Assembly: GCA_963828855.1 (NCBI GenBank)
Contig: CAWHGB010000002.1
Span: 62,001-126,000, forward strand
Origin: CAVVEQ01 sp963828855
GTDB lineage: Bacteria > Chloroflexota > Anaerolineae > Anaerolineales > Anaerolineaceae
Length of the DNA: 64,000 nt
Direction of reading: 5' to 3'
Positions 24,113 to 34,476 of this stretch are shown one piece after another. The translations under genes were made by a program, and so were the position numbers. The first letter of the stretch is position 1. The number at the start of each line of letters is the position of its first letter. The notes beneath the pieces are model-generated. The model saw only the letters and a list, made by a program, of their open reading frames with translations. It did not search any database and was not told where the DNA came from.

Positions 24113-25177
24113 TCAGCAAATACGGGGCAGCATTTCGCCGGAAAGCATATCCAGGATCCGGGTTCCTCCGATGACGGTCTTCAGCAGAACTCTGGAATTT
24201 GATTTCATGGAAACATGCCCGATAACTGCAGCATTTCTGCCGAATTTATGGCTTCGAAGAATCCCGAGAGCAGAATCAACTTCCTTTTGCGGAAGAATTA
24301 CGACAAGTTTGCCTTCATTTGCCACGTAAAGAGGATCAAAACCTAGCATCTCGCAACAGGATTTTACCGGCCGGGTGATGGGGATGGTATTCTCCTCCAG
24401 AATAATCTCGCAATTGCTTTGAGAAGCGATTTCATTCAATGTGGTTGCTAATCCTCCCCTGGTTGGATCACGCAAGACGTGGACCTCAGGCACAGCAGAA
24501 AGTAAGGAGTCGATAAGATCATTCAGTGGGGCGACGTCGGATTGGATCTCGGTTTCGAGCGCTAGTTCGCCACGAGCGGAGAGAACTGCCATCCCGTGAT
24601 CCGCCAATGTGCCGGTCACAATGATCGCATCCCCCGCTTGGGCGTTTGCCCCATGGATTTTGACCGCTACAGGTTTCCACCCCATACCGGTGGTGTTGAT
24701 ATACACGCCGTCGCATCGGCCCTTTTCAACAACTTTGGTATCCCCGGCGATCACCTTCACACCCGATTCATCGCATGCTGCTTTCATCGAAGTGGTGATC
24801 CTTTGGAGCGTATCGAGCGGCAATCCTTCTTCGATGATAAAACCGACAGTGAGATACAACGGTTTTGCGCCGGAGACGGCAATATCATTTACGGTCCCAC
24901 AGACTGCCAGACGGCCGATATCCCCCCCGGGGAAAAAGAGGGGAGTGACTACATGGTTATCGGTGGAGAGGATCAGTTCGCCGCTTTGAGCGGGAACTGA
25001 GGCAAAATCATTTCCCGCATCCAAAAATGGGTTGGTAAAAAGGGGTTGAAAGACCTGCCGGATCAAATCCCGGGTCATCCGTCCGCCGCTGCCATGCCCC
25101 ATCACGATTTGGGCATCGTGGGGAAGTGGAACCGGGCAGGATGCTGTTGCAAAGGAAGGAGTTTTTTCGGAAATCAT
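24113..25177 (-). CDS. hypE: [NiFe] hydrogenase maturation protein HypE
   Basis: 354 residues. Dehydrates the carbamoyl group on its own C-terminal cysteine to thiocyanate, supplying CN ligands for the [NiFe] site. N-terminal GHGSGGRMT, then AIM synthase-like motifs STDNHVVTPLFFPGGDIGRLAVCGTVND (with variable surrounding) and AGDTKVV; the C-terminus is exactly LPRIC, carrying the modified cysteine. Last of the hyp genes, 6 bases after hypD. Confidence 0.95.
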   Translation of the reverse strand: MISEKTPSFATASCPVPLPHDAQIVMGHGSGGRMTRDLIRQVFQPLFTNPFLDAGNDFASVPAQSGELILSTDNHVVTPLFFPGGDIGRLAVCGTVNDIAVSGAKPLYLTVGFIIEEGLPLDTLQRITTSMKAACDESGVKVIAGDTKVVEKGRCDGVYINTTGMGWKPVAVKIHGANAQAGDAIIVTGTLADHGMAVLSARGELALETEIQSDVAPLNDLIDSLLSAVPEVHVLRDPTRGGLATTLNEIASQSNCEIILEENTIPITRPVKSCCEMLGFDPLYVANEGKLVVILPQKEVDSALGILRSHKFGRNAAVIGHVSMKSNSRVLLKTVIGGTRILDMLSGEMLPRIC

Positions 25178-25183
25178 CGAAAT

Positions 25184-26281
25184 TCACTTCACTTCGGGAG
25201 AAGAGTATCGGTAGTAAGCAGAGCAGGCACCTTCAGAGGATACCATCGGAGCTCCGAGTGGCCTGGTCGGATCGCAGAGAACACGGAACGCAGGGCACTG
25301 GTTCGGTTTTTTTGTTCCTCGGAGTATTTCACCGGCGATACACACTTCCGATTCGTGAACCACGATCGAGGAGGTATCGAAGCGGTTTTCCGCATTGAAA
25401 TCTGCGTATTCAGGTCGCAATCCCCAACCGCTGAGAGGGATCATGCCGATCCCACGCCAGTTACGGTCAACTGGCATGTAAACCCGATCGATCATTTGCT
25501 GGGCGGGCAAATTCCCTTTCTCGGTAACGACTCTTTCGTACGCATTTTCAACACTGTGTTGTGAATTTTCCAACTGTTTCACGCATTGGGTGATCCCTCG
25601 AACGAGATCGAGGGGCTCGAACCCGGTTACAACGATCGGGATTTTAAATTTACGCGCAAGGGGGTGATATTCCCAATATCCCATGACGGAACAGACATGA
25701 CCCGCTGCCAGGAATCCCTGCACCCGGTTATCCGGAGAGGAGAGGATAGCCTCCATGGCAGGGGGGACGCAGACCTGGGAAACCAGGATCGTGAAGTTCT
25801 TTAATCCGAGATTCTGCGCCTGGAGCACAGAGGCTGCATTTACCGGTGCGGTGGTTTCAAAGCCGATGGCAAAGAAAACCACTTGTTTATCCGGGTTGCT
25901 TTGGGCGATTTTCACCGCATCCAGGGGTGAATAAACCACGCGTACGTTCCCACCAGCAGCACGGACGGAGAATAGATCCTTCTGAGAACCAGGAACCCGG
26001 AGCATATCTCCGAACGAACAGAAAATTACCTCAGGGCGCGAGGCAATTGATATCGCTTTATCCACCAGTTCGAGGGGAGTGACGCACACCGGGCAGCCAG
26101 GTCCATGCACCAATTCCACCCCGTCGGGCAACAGTTGATCCAGGCCGTACTGCATGATCGCATGGGTTTGGCCGCCGCAGATCTCCATGATGACCCACGG
26201 GCGAGTCATGACACTGCGTAATTCGGCCAGAGCGTTGCGGACGAGCCTCGCATCGCGAAAATCATCCAGGAAGAGACTCAT
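25184..26281 (-). CDS. hypD: [NiFe] hydrogenase maturation protein HypD
   Basis: 365 residues. Iron-sulfur protein that, with HypC, assembles the Fe(CN)2CO unit. Motifs: MEICGGQTH, HGPGCPVCVTP, FFAIGFETTAPV, AGHVCSVMGYWEY, and the C-terminal EGACSAYYRY with the cluster cysteines. The 5' end overlaps hypC by 20 bases. Confidence 0.95.
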   Translation of the reverse strand: MSLFLDDFRDARLVRNALAELRSVMTRPWVIMEICGGQTHAIMQYGLDQLLPDGVELVHGPGCPVCVTPLELVDKAISIASRPEVIFCSFGDMLRVPGSQKDLFSVRAAGGNVRVVYSPLDAVKIAQSNPDKQVVFFAIGFETTAPVNAASVLQAQNLGLKNFTILVSQVCVPPAMEAILSSPDNRVQGFLAAGHVCSVMGYWEYHPLARKFKIPIVVTGFEPLDLVRGITQCVKQLENSQHSVENAYERVVTEKGNLPAQQMIDRVYMPVDRNWRGIGMIPLSGWGLRPEYADFNAENRFDTSSIVVHESEVCIAGEILRGTKKPNQCPAFRVLCDPTRPLGAPMVSSEGACSAYYRYSSPEVK

Positions 26282-26528
26282 TCAGCTCCGATTCGGCGTC
26301 TGCCAGTGCATCCATCTGGCGAAAGATCTCCAGGGTTTCGAGGGCATCTTTTTCGCTCAAGGTGTTAAGTGCGAACCCTGCATGTACGATGACATAATCA
26401 CCCAAATTAGCATCCGGCACGGCTTCAAGGCAGGTTTCGCGGGTCACGCCCCCGAAATCGACCTTAGCCATACGCATACCGTTGGATGAATAGATATCAG
26501 TTATTTTTCCAGGAATAGCCAGGCACAT
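26262..26528 (-). CDS. hypC: [NiFe] hydrogenase chaperone HypC
   Basis: 88 residues, OB-fold chaperone. The N-terminus MCLAIPGKI supplies the essential Cys2. It escorts iron between HypD and the hydrogenase large subunit. It has the usual GDYVIVHAGFAL motif. It overlaps hypD by 20 bases and follows hypF by 12. Confidence 0.95.
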   Translation of the reverse strand: MCLAIPGKITDIYSSNGMRMAKVDFGGVTRETCLEAVPDANLGDYVIVHAGFALNTLSEKDALETLEIFRQMDALADAESELNESLPG

Positions 26529-26540
26529 TTTTCAACCCTT

Positions 26541-28826
26541 TCAATTCATAGCTGAGGCAACCATGATTTGCCCCAAGGATATACATCCATCATTTGCTGG
26601 GACCTGCTGGTGCCATAATACATTGAATCCTTTTTCTTCAAGAAGTCCAATTGTACCTTCCAATAAGCGCATATTCTGCCAGACCCCACCGCTTAAGGCG
26701 ACCGTCGATACTCCGGCTTTTCTTTGGATCTTTTGGACCGCTGCCAGGACAATTTGAGCCAGAGTGTTGTGAAATTTTGCAGAGATATGGGTTTTCTCCG
26801 TTCCATTTCTTAGGTCGCTGACTATTCCAGAGAACATCTCAGACACATCAATTTGATCATCCAGGAAATCGAAACTGAAATAGGTTGAGGTATCAGCACC
26901 CGTGAAGTTTTCTAACTCGATCGCAGCCTGGCCTTCATAAGTAGCTATCTGGCAGATTCCCAACAGTGAGGATACCGCGTCGAATAACCGCCCCATGGAC
27001 GAGGTGCGTGGAGAATTGATGTTTTTCACCAACTGCTGGAGGATCAACGCTTTTTCAGCTTCAGGAGGAACAGCGACCGGGAATAGATCCTCTTCCCAAG
27101 CGATCCCCGCATTCCACAAGTAAGCCAGGGCTGACCGATAAGGTTTGGAAATGGCTGCATCCCCACCGGGCAGAGGGACATAGGATAGGTGGTATTCACG
27201 CGAAAATCCGGAATAACCGCCAAGAAGGAATTCCCCACCCCAAATCGCGCCATCCGTTCCCAGACCGGTTCCATCGAAACACACCCCGATCACCGGTTTT
27301 TCGGAGTTCCAATGATTATCAGCCAGGCAGGCAGCCAGGTGGGCATGATGATGCTGGACTTTGACCAGCGGGATTTCCTCAACACATGCACGTTCAGCGG
27401 CATAAAGGCTGGAGCGGTAATCCGGGTGCAGATCGCAGGCGATCCTTTCAGTTTTGACCCTGAAAAGCCGTTCAAAGTGTGGAATTGCCTGGTTGAAGGA
27501 GTCGGTGGTTTCCAGGTTTTCCAGATCGCCGATGTGATGACTCATAAAGGCATAGTTTTCCCGGGCGAGCGTGACGGTGTTTTTTAATTCTGCCCCGACC
27601 CCAAGTATGGGACTGACTGAACGAGGCAGCCGGATGGGTGAAGGGGTGTACCCTCTCGCACGCCGAATGGGATAGACCTGATCCCGAAAAAGTCGCACAA
27701 CGGAATCGTCAGTTCGGATTTTGATCTCACGGTTGTGCATAAGGAACGCATCTGTAATGGAAGTTAACTTTTGCCTGGCATCCTCATCAGTGTAAGCGAT
27801 GGGTTCCTCGCTCAGGTTGCCACTGGTCATCACAAGGATTTTTGGATATCCGGATTCCTTTTCCAAGAGGAGATGATGAAGTGGAGTATAGGGCAGCATA
27901 AACCCCAGCGTATGTTGACCGGGTGCGAGCTCTTCCGGTAGGAGACATTCTTTTTTTCGCTCTAAAAGCACAATAGGAGCCTCAGCCGAGAGGAGCAAAT
28001 TTTCCTCTTGCTTTGAGACTTCACATTGAACCCTGATCGCTTCCATATCAGAAGCCATGAGAGCAAATGGTTTTTGAATTCTCTTTTTCCTCAACCGGAG
28101 ATTCCCCACAGCGGATTTGTTGGCTACATCACACGCCAGCAAATATCCTCCCAATCCTTTGATCGCGACGATCTTCCCCACCTTGATCCATTCTCTTGCT
28201 TCACGGATCGCTTCATTACCTCGGCAGGTGATATTTCCAGCGGTTTCGAACCATACTTGTGGTCCGCAATGCGGACAGGCCACCGGTTGGGCATGAAAGC
28301 GGCGATTGAGCGGATTATCGTATTCCTCTTTACATTCAGAGCACATGGTAAAGGGAAACATGGTCGTCTTTGGGCGGTCATAAGGAATATCCTGAATGAT
28401 CGTATACCTAGGACCGCAGTTGGTGCAGTTGATGAATGGATAACGATAACGTCGGTCGGAGGAGTCAAATAACTCCCGCAGACAATCAGGGCAGATCGAA
28501 AGATCAGGAGATATTGGTAGAAATTCCCCTTCTTTGGGTTCGCTTTCGAAAATCTCGAATCCCTCATTCGATGGGGGGTTCAATTCCTCGATTATGAAGG
28601 AATCAACCTTGGCCAGGGGAGGCGGGTTCTCGCGCAACCGCTCAATAAAGCCTTCGAGGGAGTCCTGTGTGCCACTCACCAGGATCTCCACTCCGGAGGA
28701 AGTATTACGGACCCAACCATCCAGTCCGTATTCTAGTGCATAGGTATAAACAGTTGGGCGAAACCCAACCCCCTGCACGATTCCACGGATATATATTTTT
28801 TTAGTATATTTCTTTTCTATTTTCAC
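26541..28826 (-). CDS. hypF: Carbamoyltransferase HypF
   Basis: 761 residues. Makes the carbamoyl group that becomes cyanide. Domain order: acylphosphatase (about 8-95; GIVQGVGFRPTVY); two zinc fingers (CPDC and CTNC, then CSEC and CPHC, about 115-205); YrdC domain (about 205-390; KGLGGYLLACD); and the Kae1-like carbamoyltransferase (about 400-761; VQHHHAHLAACL metal site). Complete and unbroken, in contrast to the structural hydrogenase genes upstream. Confidence 0.95.
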   Translation of the reverse strand: MKIEKKYTKKIYIRGIVQGVGFRPTVYTYALEYGLDGWVRNTSSGVEILVSGTQDSLEGFIERLRENPPPLAKVDSFIIEELNPPSNEGFEIFESEPKEGEFLPISPDLSICPDCLRELFDSSDRRYRYPFINCTNCGPRYTIIQDIPYDRPKTTMFPFTMCSECKEEYDNPLNRRFHAQPVACPHCGPQVWFETAGNITCRGNEAIREAREWIKVGKIVAIKGLGGYLLACDVANKSAVGNLRLRKKRIQKPFALMASDMEAIRVQCEVSKQEENLLLSAEAPIVLLERKKECLLPEELAPGQHTLGFMLPYTPLHHLLLEKESGYPKILVMTSGNLSEEPIAYTDEDARQKLTSITDAFLMHNREIKIRTDDSVVRLFRDQVYPIRRARGYTPSPIRLPRSVSPILGVGAELKNTVTLARENYAFMSHHIGDLENLETTDSFNQAIPHFERLFRVKTERIACDLHPDYRSSLYAAERACVEEIPLVKVQHHHAHLAACLADNHWNSEKPVIGVCFDGTGLGTDGAIWGGEFLLGGYSGFSREYHLSYVPLPGGDAAISKPYRSALAYLWNAGIAWEEDLFPVAVPPEAEKALILQQLVKNINSPRTSSMGRLFDAVSSLLGICQIATYEGQAAIELENFTGADTSTYFSFDFLDDQIDVSEMFSGIVSDLRNGTEKTHISAKFHNTLAQIVLAAVQKIQRKAGVSTVALSGGVWQNMRLLEGTIGLLEEKGFNVLWHQQVPANDGCISLGQIMVASAMN

Positions 28827-28835
28827 ATAAACCGA

Positions 28836-29501
28836 TCATGCTTGTTTTTTCAGACTGCTCCTGATCCAGGTGATCCAGGGTCCGAAACCTGCTCCTGTTT
28901 TACAGGAAAGTGGAAATATTTTCACCCCAGGATTCAGAAGCATGACCCCTTTATGAAAATACTCTTCGTTAAAAGGAACGTAAGGTTTCAGATCGATCTT
29001 ATTCAGGATCAAGACATCCACACCACGATACATTCCGGGATATTTATAGGGTTTGTCATCGCCTTCAGGAACACTGGCAATTAAAACGCGTACGCTGGTG
29101 CCAAGATCAAATGCAGCCGGGCAGACCAAGTTGCCGACATTTTCAACGATCACCAAATCCAATTTTTCCAGAGGCAATTTATTAAGTCCGGCTTCGACCA
29201 TGGCGGAATCGAGATGGCAATTACCACCGGTATTGATCTGTACTGCGGAAGCTCCTCCAGCCATAACCTTATCGGCATCTATGGTCACAGCAGCAGTATC
29301 GCCTTCGATCACGCCGATGCGGGTGTTGTCTTTAAGGATCTCAAGCGTTTTCAGGATAAGGCTGGTTTTCCCTGCACCGGGAGAAGCCATAATATTTATT
29401 GAAAGAATATTGTATTGATCCAATAATGATCGATTCTTCTCCGCGAGTTGGTCATTTGCGGATAGGATATTCTCGAGCACAGTTACTTTTTGATTCGGCA
29501 T
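28836..29501 (-). CDS. hypB: Hydrogenase nickel-insertion GTPase HypB
   Basis: 221 residues. GTPase that drives nickel insertion with HypA. P-loop ASPGAGKTS (about 38-46), DTAAVTIDADK, GGNCHLD with the metal-binding Cys-His of the G domain, VENVGNLVCPA, and the NKID guanine motif. It lacks the extra N-terminal CxxCGC nickel site and any His-rich stretch of some HypB proteins. The start is 2 bases after the hypA stop. Confidence 0.95.
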   Translation of the reverse strand: MPNQKVTVLENILSANDQLAEKNRSLLDQYNILSINIMASPGAGKTSLILKTLEILKDNTRIGVIEGDTAAVTIDADKVMAGGASAVQINTGGNCHLDSAMVEAGLNKLPLEKLDLVIVENVGNLVCPAAFDLGTSVRVLIASVPEGDDKPYKYPGMYRGVDVLILNKIDLKPYVPFNEEYFHKGVMLLNPGVKIFPLSCKTGAGFGPWITWIRSSLKKQA

Positions 29502-29503
29502 GG

Positions 29504-29848
29504 TTATTTCTCAATATTGATGCTATCCATTTGGAATTCGTCACCGGAAATGACGAGGACATCATAACTCCCACAGGCGGGGCAAGGGCCGGGATCAGAA
29601 CCCAGGTTGTATTCGTTGTTGCATGATCTGCACGACATCCTGGCAGGGATACGATTGAAATTCAACCTGGCATTTTCGCAGATGGTATCCTTGGCGATCA
29701 GTTCCCAGTAGAACTGCACTGAATCATCAACGATGGAGGAAAGCTGCCCGATATTCAGATTGATATCTGTCACTTTCACTGCGTGTTCTGTTTCCGCATG
29801 CTCAAGCGCGATTTTTAGGATATTTTCGGTAACGGATAGCTCATGCAT
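29504..29848 (-). CDS. hypA: Hydrogenase nickel metallochaperone HypA
   Basis: 114 residues. Starts MHELSVTENIL, whose Met-His-Glu binds nickel. The zinc domain follows with two pairs of cysteines (MSCRSCNNEY and GPCPACGSYD). First of the hypABFCDE run. Confidence 0.94.
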   Translation of the reverse strand: MHELSVTENILKIALEHAETEHAVKVTDINLNIGQLSSIVDDSVQFYWELIAKDTICENARLNFNRIPARMSCRSCNNEYNLGSDPGPCPACGSYDVLVISGDEFQMDSINIEK

Positions 29849-29887
29849 TGAAAGATTATAATCCGAATTGGATAAGAATGGTGGGAA

Positions 29888-30400
29888 TTATACCAAGGTG
29901 GTCTCGATGAATTGACCGTCGTTTATCCATTCGAGAATGATCATTATGGCAGATTGAGCGTACCCGGATGTCGCGGAAGTCAATTTCTCCTCAAATTGAA
30001 AGCTGAATCCTCGAATGGATACCAGATATCCTTCCGGGTGGCCTTTATAGATCGAATTTGCCAACTCCAGGCAGGATTGGGGTGTGAGGTGATGGGTGAA
30101 TGGCGAGTTTTGGAATTTTGGATCGATCCTGATGGCACGAACCCCGGCATCAATTTCTCCCGTATGCGCGTCAATAAAACAAACCGCATCATAGCGGGAG
30201 ATAACTTCAGAGATTTCCGGAACCAGCTGAAGCATAAAGATCAGGTCAATTCGATCTTCGAAGGTTTCAAAAGGATAATCCGGCGAGGAAGGGACAGGTA
30301 AGCCCAGACCATTGGCTACGCCTTTCAAAACATGCCAGGCGACGCCATCATCTTCACGGTCTGGGTTTCCATACCCGAGGAGCAAGATCTTCTTTTTCAT
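29888..30400 (-). CDS. Hydrogenase maturation endopeptidase
   Basis: 170 residues, HycI/HoxW-type aspartic-like protease that clips the C-terminal tail of the large subunit after nickel is inserted. The nickel-sensing residues are visible in GYGNPDREDDG near the N-terminus, CFIDAHTGEID in the middle and the THHLTP histidine. Its expected substrate, the large subunit with an extension after DPCLSCSTHA, lies just upstream. A terminator hairpin precedes the start by 10 bases, so expression depends on readthrough or an unseen promoter. Confidence 0.88.
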   Translation of the reverse strand: MKKKILLLGYGNPDREDDGVAWHVLKGVANGLGLPVPSSPDYPFETFEDRIDLIFMLQLVPEISEVISRYDAVCFIDAHTGEIDAGVRAIRIDPKFQNSPFTHHLTPQSCLELANSIYKGHPEGYLVSIRGFSFQFEEKLTSATSGYAQSAIMIILEWINDGQFIETTLV

Positions 30401-30404
30401 GTGA

Positions 30405-30449
30405 TAAAAAATCAGGGCGATGAGGTGGTTTCCCCGGTATCGCCCTGAT
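30405..30449 (-). terminator. Hairpin with T-run between large subunit and protease
   Basis: Perfect 11-bp stem (30411-30421 with 30439-30449), 17-base loop and a T6 run on the minus strand. It probably ends or dampens the structural hydrogenase transcript before the maturation genes. Confidence 0.82.
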
Positions 30450-30469
30450 CAATCCTTCAAAATTTATTT

Positions 30470-31895
30470 TTACCGGGTGATTGTGCGAATCACATTCCCA
30501 TCTGGGTCGACAATCTCTGCCACGAGGGGCATCTGACCCACGGCATGCGTCGAGCAGGAAAGACAAGGGTCATGTGCCCGGATAGCAGCTTCCACGCGGT
30601 TGAGCATGCCTTCTTTCACTTCGGGGCCTTTGATATAGGTCTTGGCGACAGAATCAACTGCTTCGCTCATTGCCCAGTTGTTATGGCCGGTGGAGACGAT
30701 CAGGTTTACATTTTTCGACCTGGCCGTTCGGCTTGCAATGATAATCATGGATCAGTGTCCCGCGGGGAGCTTCGATCACACCTACGCCGTGACCCTTGAA
30801 ATCATGTCTCGTATTCAGGGTCTCATTGCTCATGATGTCCGGGTCATCCAGCAAAATGGCGACACGTTCTGCAGCGAACAGTGTTTCAATGAGGCGGGCA
30901 TAGTGATAATAAAGGGTTTGATTGACCGGTCGGCCCTTTCCGATGGATTTGAAGATCTTCAATTCCGCATTCGCCTTCGGGGTGTCGATCTTCTCGGCGA
31001 TATTCAGGCGACCCAGGGGACCTACACGGTAAACTCCCTGGGGGTAACCGAGCTTCTTGTAATAAGGGAATTTTAAATAAGACCAGGATTCAACATGTTC
31101 GGCAATGTAATCCAGGTAATTGCGAGGGTCGAAACATTCAAGTTGTTTTCCTTCCCGGTCAATAAGGCGGATGTTGCCATTATAGAGCTCCAGCCCATTT
31201 TCCGGGGTAACCATGCCGAAATACCCGGTATCGAAAACACCAAACTTGTTGATATCTTCCGCATTCTTCTCTGCCCAGCTTTTCATGATCCCAAGGCCGG
31301 CCTCGATCGTGCGGATGGATTCATCCAGGTCTTTGAGAATCGAATCCCGTTCTTCAGGATGCAGGGATTTATTGACGCCACCAGGAACCGCAAAAATAGG
31401 ATGGATCCGGCGGCCGCCCAGGGTGTGAATGATTTCCTGGCCGAATTTCCGTAAGTTGACGGCTTTAACTGTGAGGGCAGGATCGGCAGCCAGCAAACCA
31501 GCCACGTTTCGGATGGCAGGATCAGCATCGAAACCAAGCAAAAGATCCGGCCCCGCAAGCTCGAAGAAGTGCATCCCATGGCTCTGGATCACCTGTCCCA
31601 TGTGCATCAATTCCCGCAGCAGGCTGGCGGTTCGGGGTGGCGGACAGCCCATGACCTCATCACCAGCTTTCGCTGACGCGAGGTGGTGGCTGACCGGGCA
31701 GATCCCACAAATTCTGGGGGTGATAAGCGGCATTTCAAATACCATGCGGCCTTCGCAGAATTTTTCAAATCCACGGAATTCATTGATGTGCAGGTAAGCG
31801 TGATCCACCGTGCCAGTTTCGGTCATACGAATAGTCACCTTTGCGTGACCTTCGATACGAGTTACTGGTTCAATTGTGATTTTTTGAGCGACCAT
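30470..31895 (-). pseudogene. hoxH: [NiFe] hydrogenase large subunit, group 3 HoxH/HydL type (reading frame broken once)
   Basis: Holds the Ni-Fe site that makes or splits H2. The N-terminal frame (31895 leftward) has EPVTRIEGHAKV, EFRGFEKFCEG and the first cysteine pair RICGICPVSHH. The C-terminal frame has the second pair DPCLSCSTHA followed by a 20-residue tail that the protease should remove. The break is at the T5 run at 30711-30715: removing one base gives QVENVNLIVSTGHNN. About 474 residues once joined, normal for the family. All four nickel cysteines are kept, so the enzyme is likely functional and the break an error. The motif forms fit the NAD-linked cytosolic class. Confidence 0.88.
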
Positions 31896-31907
31896 TTTAT
31901 ACCTCTA

Positions 31908-32454
31908 TTACTGCCAACTCAGGTTTTTATCTTTAAGCACCGGGATACGACCCTGGGCGAGCTCGCTCAGGACAAAGAAGATCGCATCGGCATCCGGCGG
32001 ACAACCCGGAACGAAGACATCCACGGGAACGACTTCCTGAAGCGCGCGTACCCGCGTGGGGACGCACAACTCGGGGTCATCGGGGATCTTCCCTGAGGAA
32101 TCTGTGCTTTCCGTTTCAATGTACGCCCGGCGGAGGGATTCTTCGATGGTGAAGAAATTCCGCATGGCAGGAACTCCACCGAAAACCGCGCAATCACCGA
32201 GTGCAACCAGGATCTTTGAGTGTTTTCTCATCCGAATGTGCGACTTCTTCATTGGAAGTATTGTTGATCCCGCCTTCAAGAATACCCACATCCACACCGG
32301 TTTCATCCGGGTGCTTGAGGTCTGTGATCGGAGAAGAACGCAGGTCCACCAGGTCAAGTACGGTGGCGATCCTTTCATCTATATCCAGGAAGGACATGTG
32401 ACAACCGGAACAACCTGCCATCCAATCGGTAGAGACTTTTGGTTTCGTCATCAT
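31908..32454 (-). pseudogene. hoxY: [NiFe] hydrogenase small subunit, HoxY/HydS type (reading frame broken once)
   Basis: Short small subunit of about 181 residues, carrying one [4Fe-4S] cluster next to the Ni-Fe site. Cluster cysteines: GCSGCHMSF in the first frame, LGDCAVFGG and VPGCPPDAD in the second. The break is near 32238-32242, where EEVAH passes to HIRMRKHSKILVALGDCA and one base seems missing. No signal peptide, so the enzyme is cytosolic. It lies between the NuoG-like and large subunit genes. Confidence 0.87.
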
Positions 32455-32495
32455 CGATCTCCTTTTATACCATTAACCCTGAATGGCCACCGGGG

Positions 32496-34444
32496 CTACT
32501 TTTCCAGTAGTTCTTTCTTCCAATCCGAATCCATTTTCTGGTTGAATTTGGCTCCCAGCGTTGAGATGATCTCAAAGTCGGATTTTGTACCTTCCGGAGC
32601 AACCAATGATTTGGTACCTTTTTGCATGATTCCCTCAAAGTTCACATAGGTACCTTCCTGCTCGAGCCAGGTGAACGAAGGCAGAACGACATCCGCTCGG
32701 GCGGTGAGCGCAGATCCATAGGCCGATTGAACGACCAGGAAAGGTGCTTTTTCGAGCTGCTGGATGATATGCTGGGAAGGATCCTCGCTACCGAAAGCAG
32801 CATAGACTGCCTGGTGTCCATTCAATTTGATCTTGGACTCCATACCAAATTGAGAGGCAGCAAGGCTGTTGGCTCCTCCGCGGGTGCCGATGACTTTCGC
32901 CTGGGTTACTTCGGCCAGGTGAATAATTTGCTTAAGCGCTTCTTCTGAAATGCCTTTTCCATAGACAAGCACGCAATTTTCAGCAGACTGAATGAGTGCG
33001 ACGACTTTGGTTAATTCCTCCGCCGAAACACCGGCTTTGAGGATCGCGGTTTTTAAATGTTCATCCGTGACCTTGATATTCGGCGTTTTGGCAGCTCCGG
33101 CGCTGATCACCGCAGCGGTGATGCCGTGTACGAGATCAGCTTCCACGGTCTTTCCGGATTTGAGCGTAACCTCGGCAGAGCATGTCGAGCGAATTCGTTG
33201 CCGGGTCAACCACGATGAGTTTAGCCCCGTTTGGAATGTTGCGCTTGATGAAGAATCCCAGAACTTCATGTTCTTTGACAAGGTCGACACCAAAAACAAT
33301 GGCAAGATCAGCTTCCTGAAGATCCTTGCGGTTGCCTTCAAAGGGTTTGCCCGAGCCATGTGCGATGACAGACGCGGAGGAAGTGTATTCCCCTTCTTCG
33401 GTGGTCGTTACCATATCACTCTGGAAATAATCGGCGAAAAGTTTCTTGAACGCGTAGACTGATTCGAGCGGTAAGCCTGTTGATACAACCGCAGCTACGC
33501 CATCGTTCTTCTTTCCAACCAGCGGGGTAAATTTTGCATGGATAGTATCGAAAGCTTCCTCCCAAGTGGCCGCTTTCAGTTTGCCATCCTTCCGTACCAG
33601 AGGGGTGAGTAGGCGGTTTCGCTCTTCAGCGAGAGGTTCAAACCGGCCAATCTTGCAGAGGATTCCCTCATTCAATTCTGCGTCCCAATTGCCTTCGATC
33701 CGAACCAGGTTATTATCCCGGACAAGCACATCAATCCCACAGCCCACACTGCAACCAGCGCAGACCGTCTGAGTTTTGTCCACCTGGATTTCCTTACCCC
33801 GGTAGGCACTCCAGCGGTCGATCAATGCACCGGTGGGGCAGACCTGCACACAGGACCCGCAGGAAATGCAGGAGGAGGATCCCAGCGGTACGCCAAGATC
33901 CGCAACCAGCAGGCTGCGGGCACCTCGTTCCTCGAATCCCAGGGTGAAATTACCAACAAGCTCCCCACAGGCACGCACACAGCGGCGGCAGAGGATGCAG
34001 CGGTTGTTTTCCATAACGATATAGGGATGGGAGGCATCCACCGGGGAATGGCTGCCAATTGGGCTGCAGCGGCCAGTGGGTCATTCCTTCGCGGTAAGCA
34101 GCGTTTTGCAGCTCGCAATCCCCACCGCTGACCTGACAGAAGGGGCAGAAATGGTTTCTCTCACTGAAGATGAGGGTAAGGACGAATTTTCGGGCAGCAA
34201 GGACCTTGTCTGTATCGGTTTTCACCACCATTCCTTCAGTTACCGGAAGGGTGCAGGAAGGCTGAAGGGTGCGGGCACCTTCCACATCCACCAGGCAGAG
34301 GCGGCAACCTCCGTAAGGAGTAAGGTGAGGATGCTCGCATAGGGTGGGGATTTCGATCCCGGCAGATCTAGCTGCATTCAGGACGGTGGTTCCTTCAGCA
34401 ACTTCCACTGGTTTATTGTTGATTGTCAATTTAGTCATGGTCAA
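32496..34444 (-). pseudogene. NuoG-like iron-sulfur subunit of the hydrogenase (HydA-like, no H-cluster; reading frame broken twice)
   Basis: About 649 residues when joined. Electron-wire subunit between the flavin subunit and the hydrogenase. In order: [2Fe-2S] ferredoxin domain (CEHPHLTPYGGCRLC); His/Cys cluster motif (NHFCPFCQVSGGDC); two [4Fe-4S] motifs (CILCRRCVRAC and CISCGSCVQVCPTGAL); another four-cysteine motif (CAGCSVGC ... GILC); then a molybdopterin-oxidoreductase-like fold without visible cofactor. Breaks: near the G4 run at 34043-34046 and near 33176-33181, each one extra base. There is no trace of the three cysteine motifs of an [FeFe] H-cluster, so this is not a [FeFe] catalytic subunit. 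Confidence 0.86.
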
Positions 34445-34476
34445 GCCTCTCTAGAGAATATCTCTCTTGGATTTTC

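Noticed and set aside
24596..25564. Plus-strand open frames opposite hypE and hypD, up to 172 codons
   Set aside because: Antisense shadows of well-conserved genes; no recognisable protein.
30642..32096. Plus-strand open frames of 120-145 codons opposite the hydrogenase genes
   Set aside because: They mirror the codon pattern of the conserved minus-strand genes and show no family motif or ribosome site.
32496..34444. NuoG-like subunit as the catalytic [FeFe] hydrogenase HydA
   Set aside because: The accessory genes suggested it, but none of the H-cluster cysteine motifs occurs in any frame, and the C-terminal half is molybdopterin-oxidoreductase-like.
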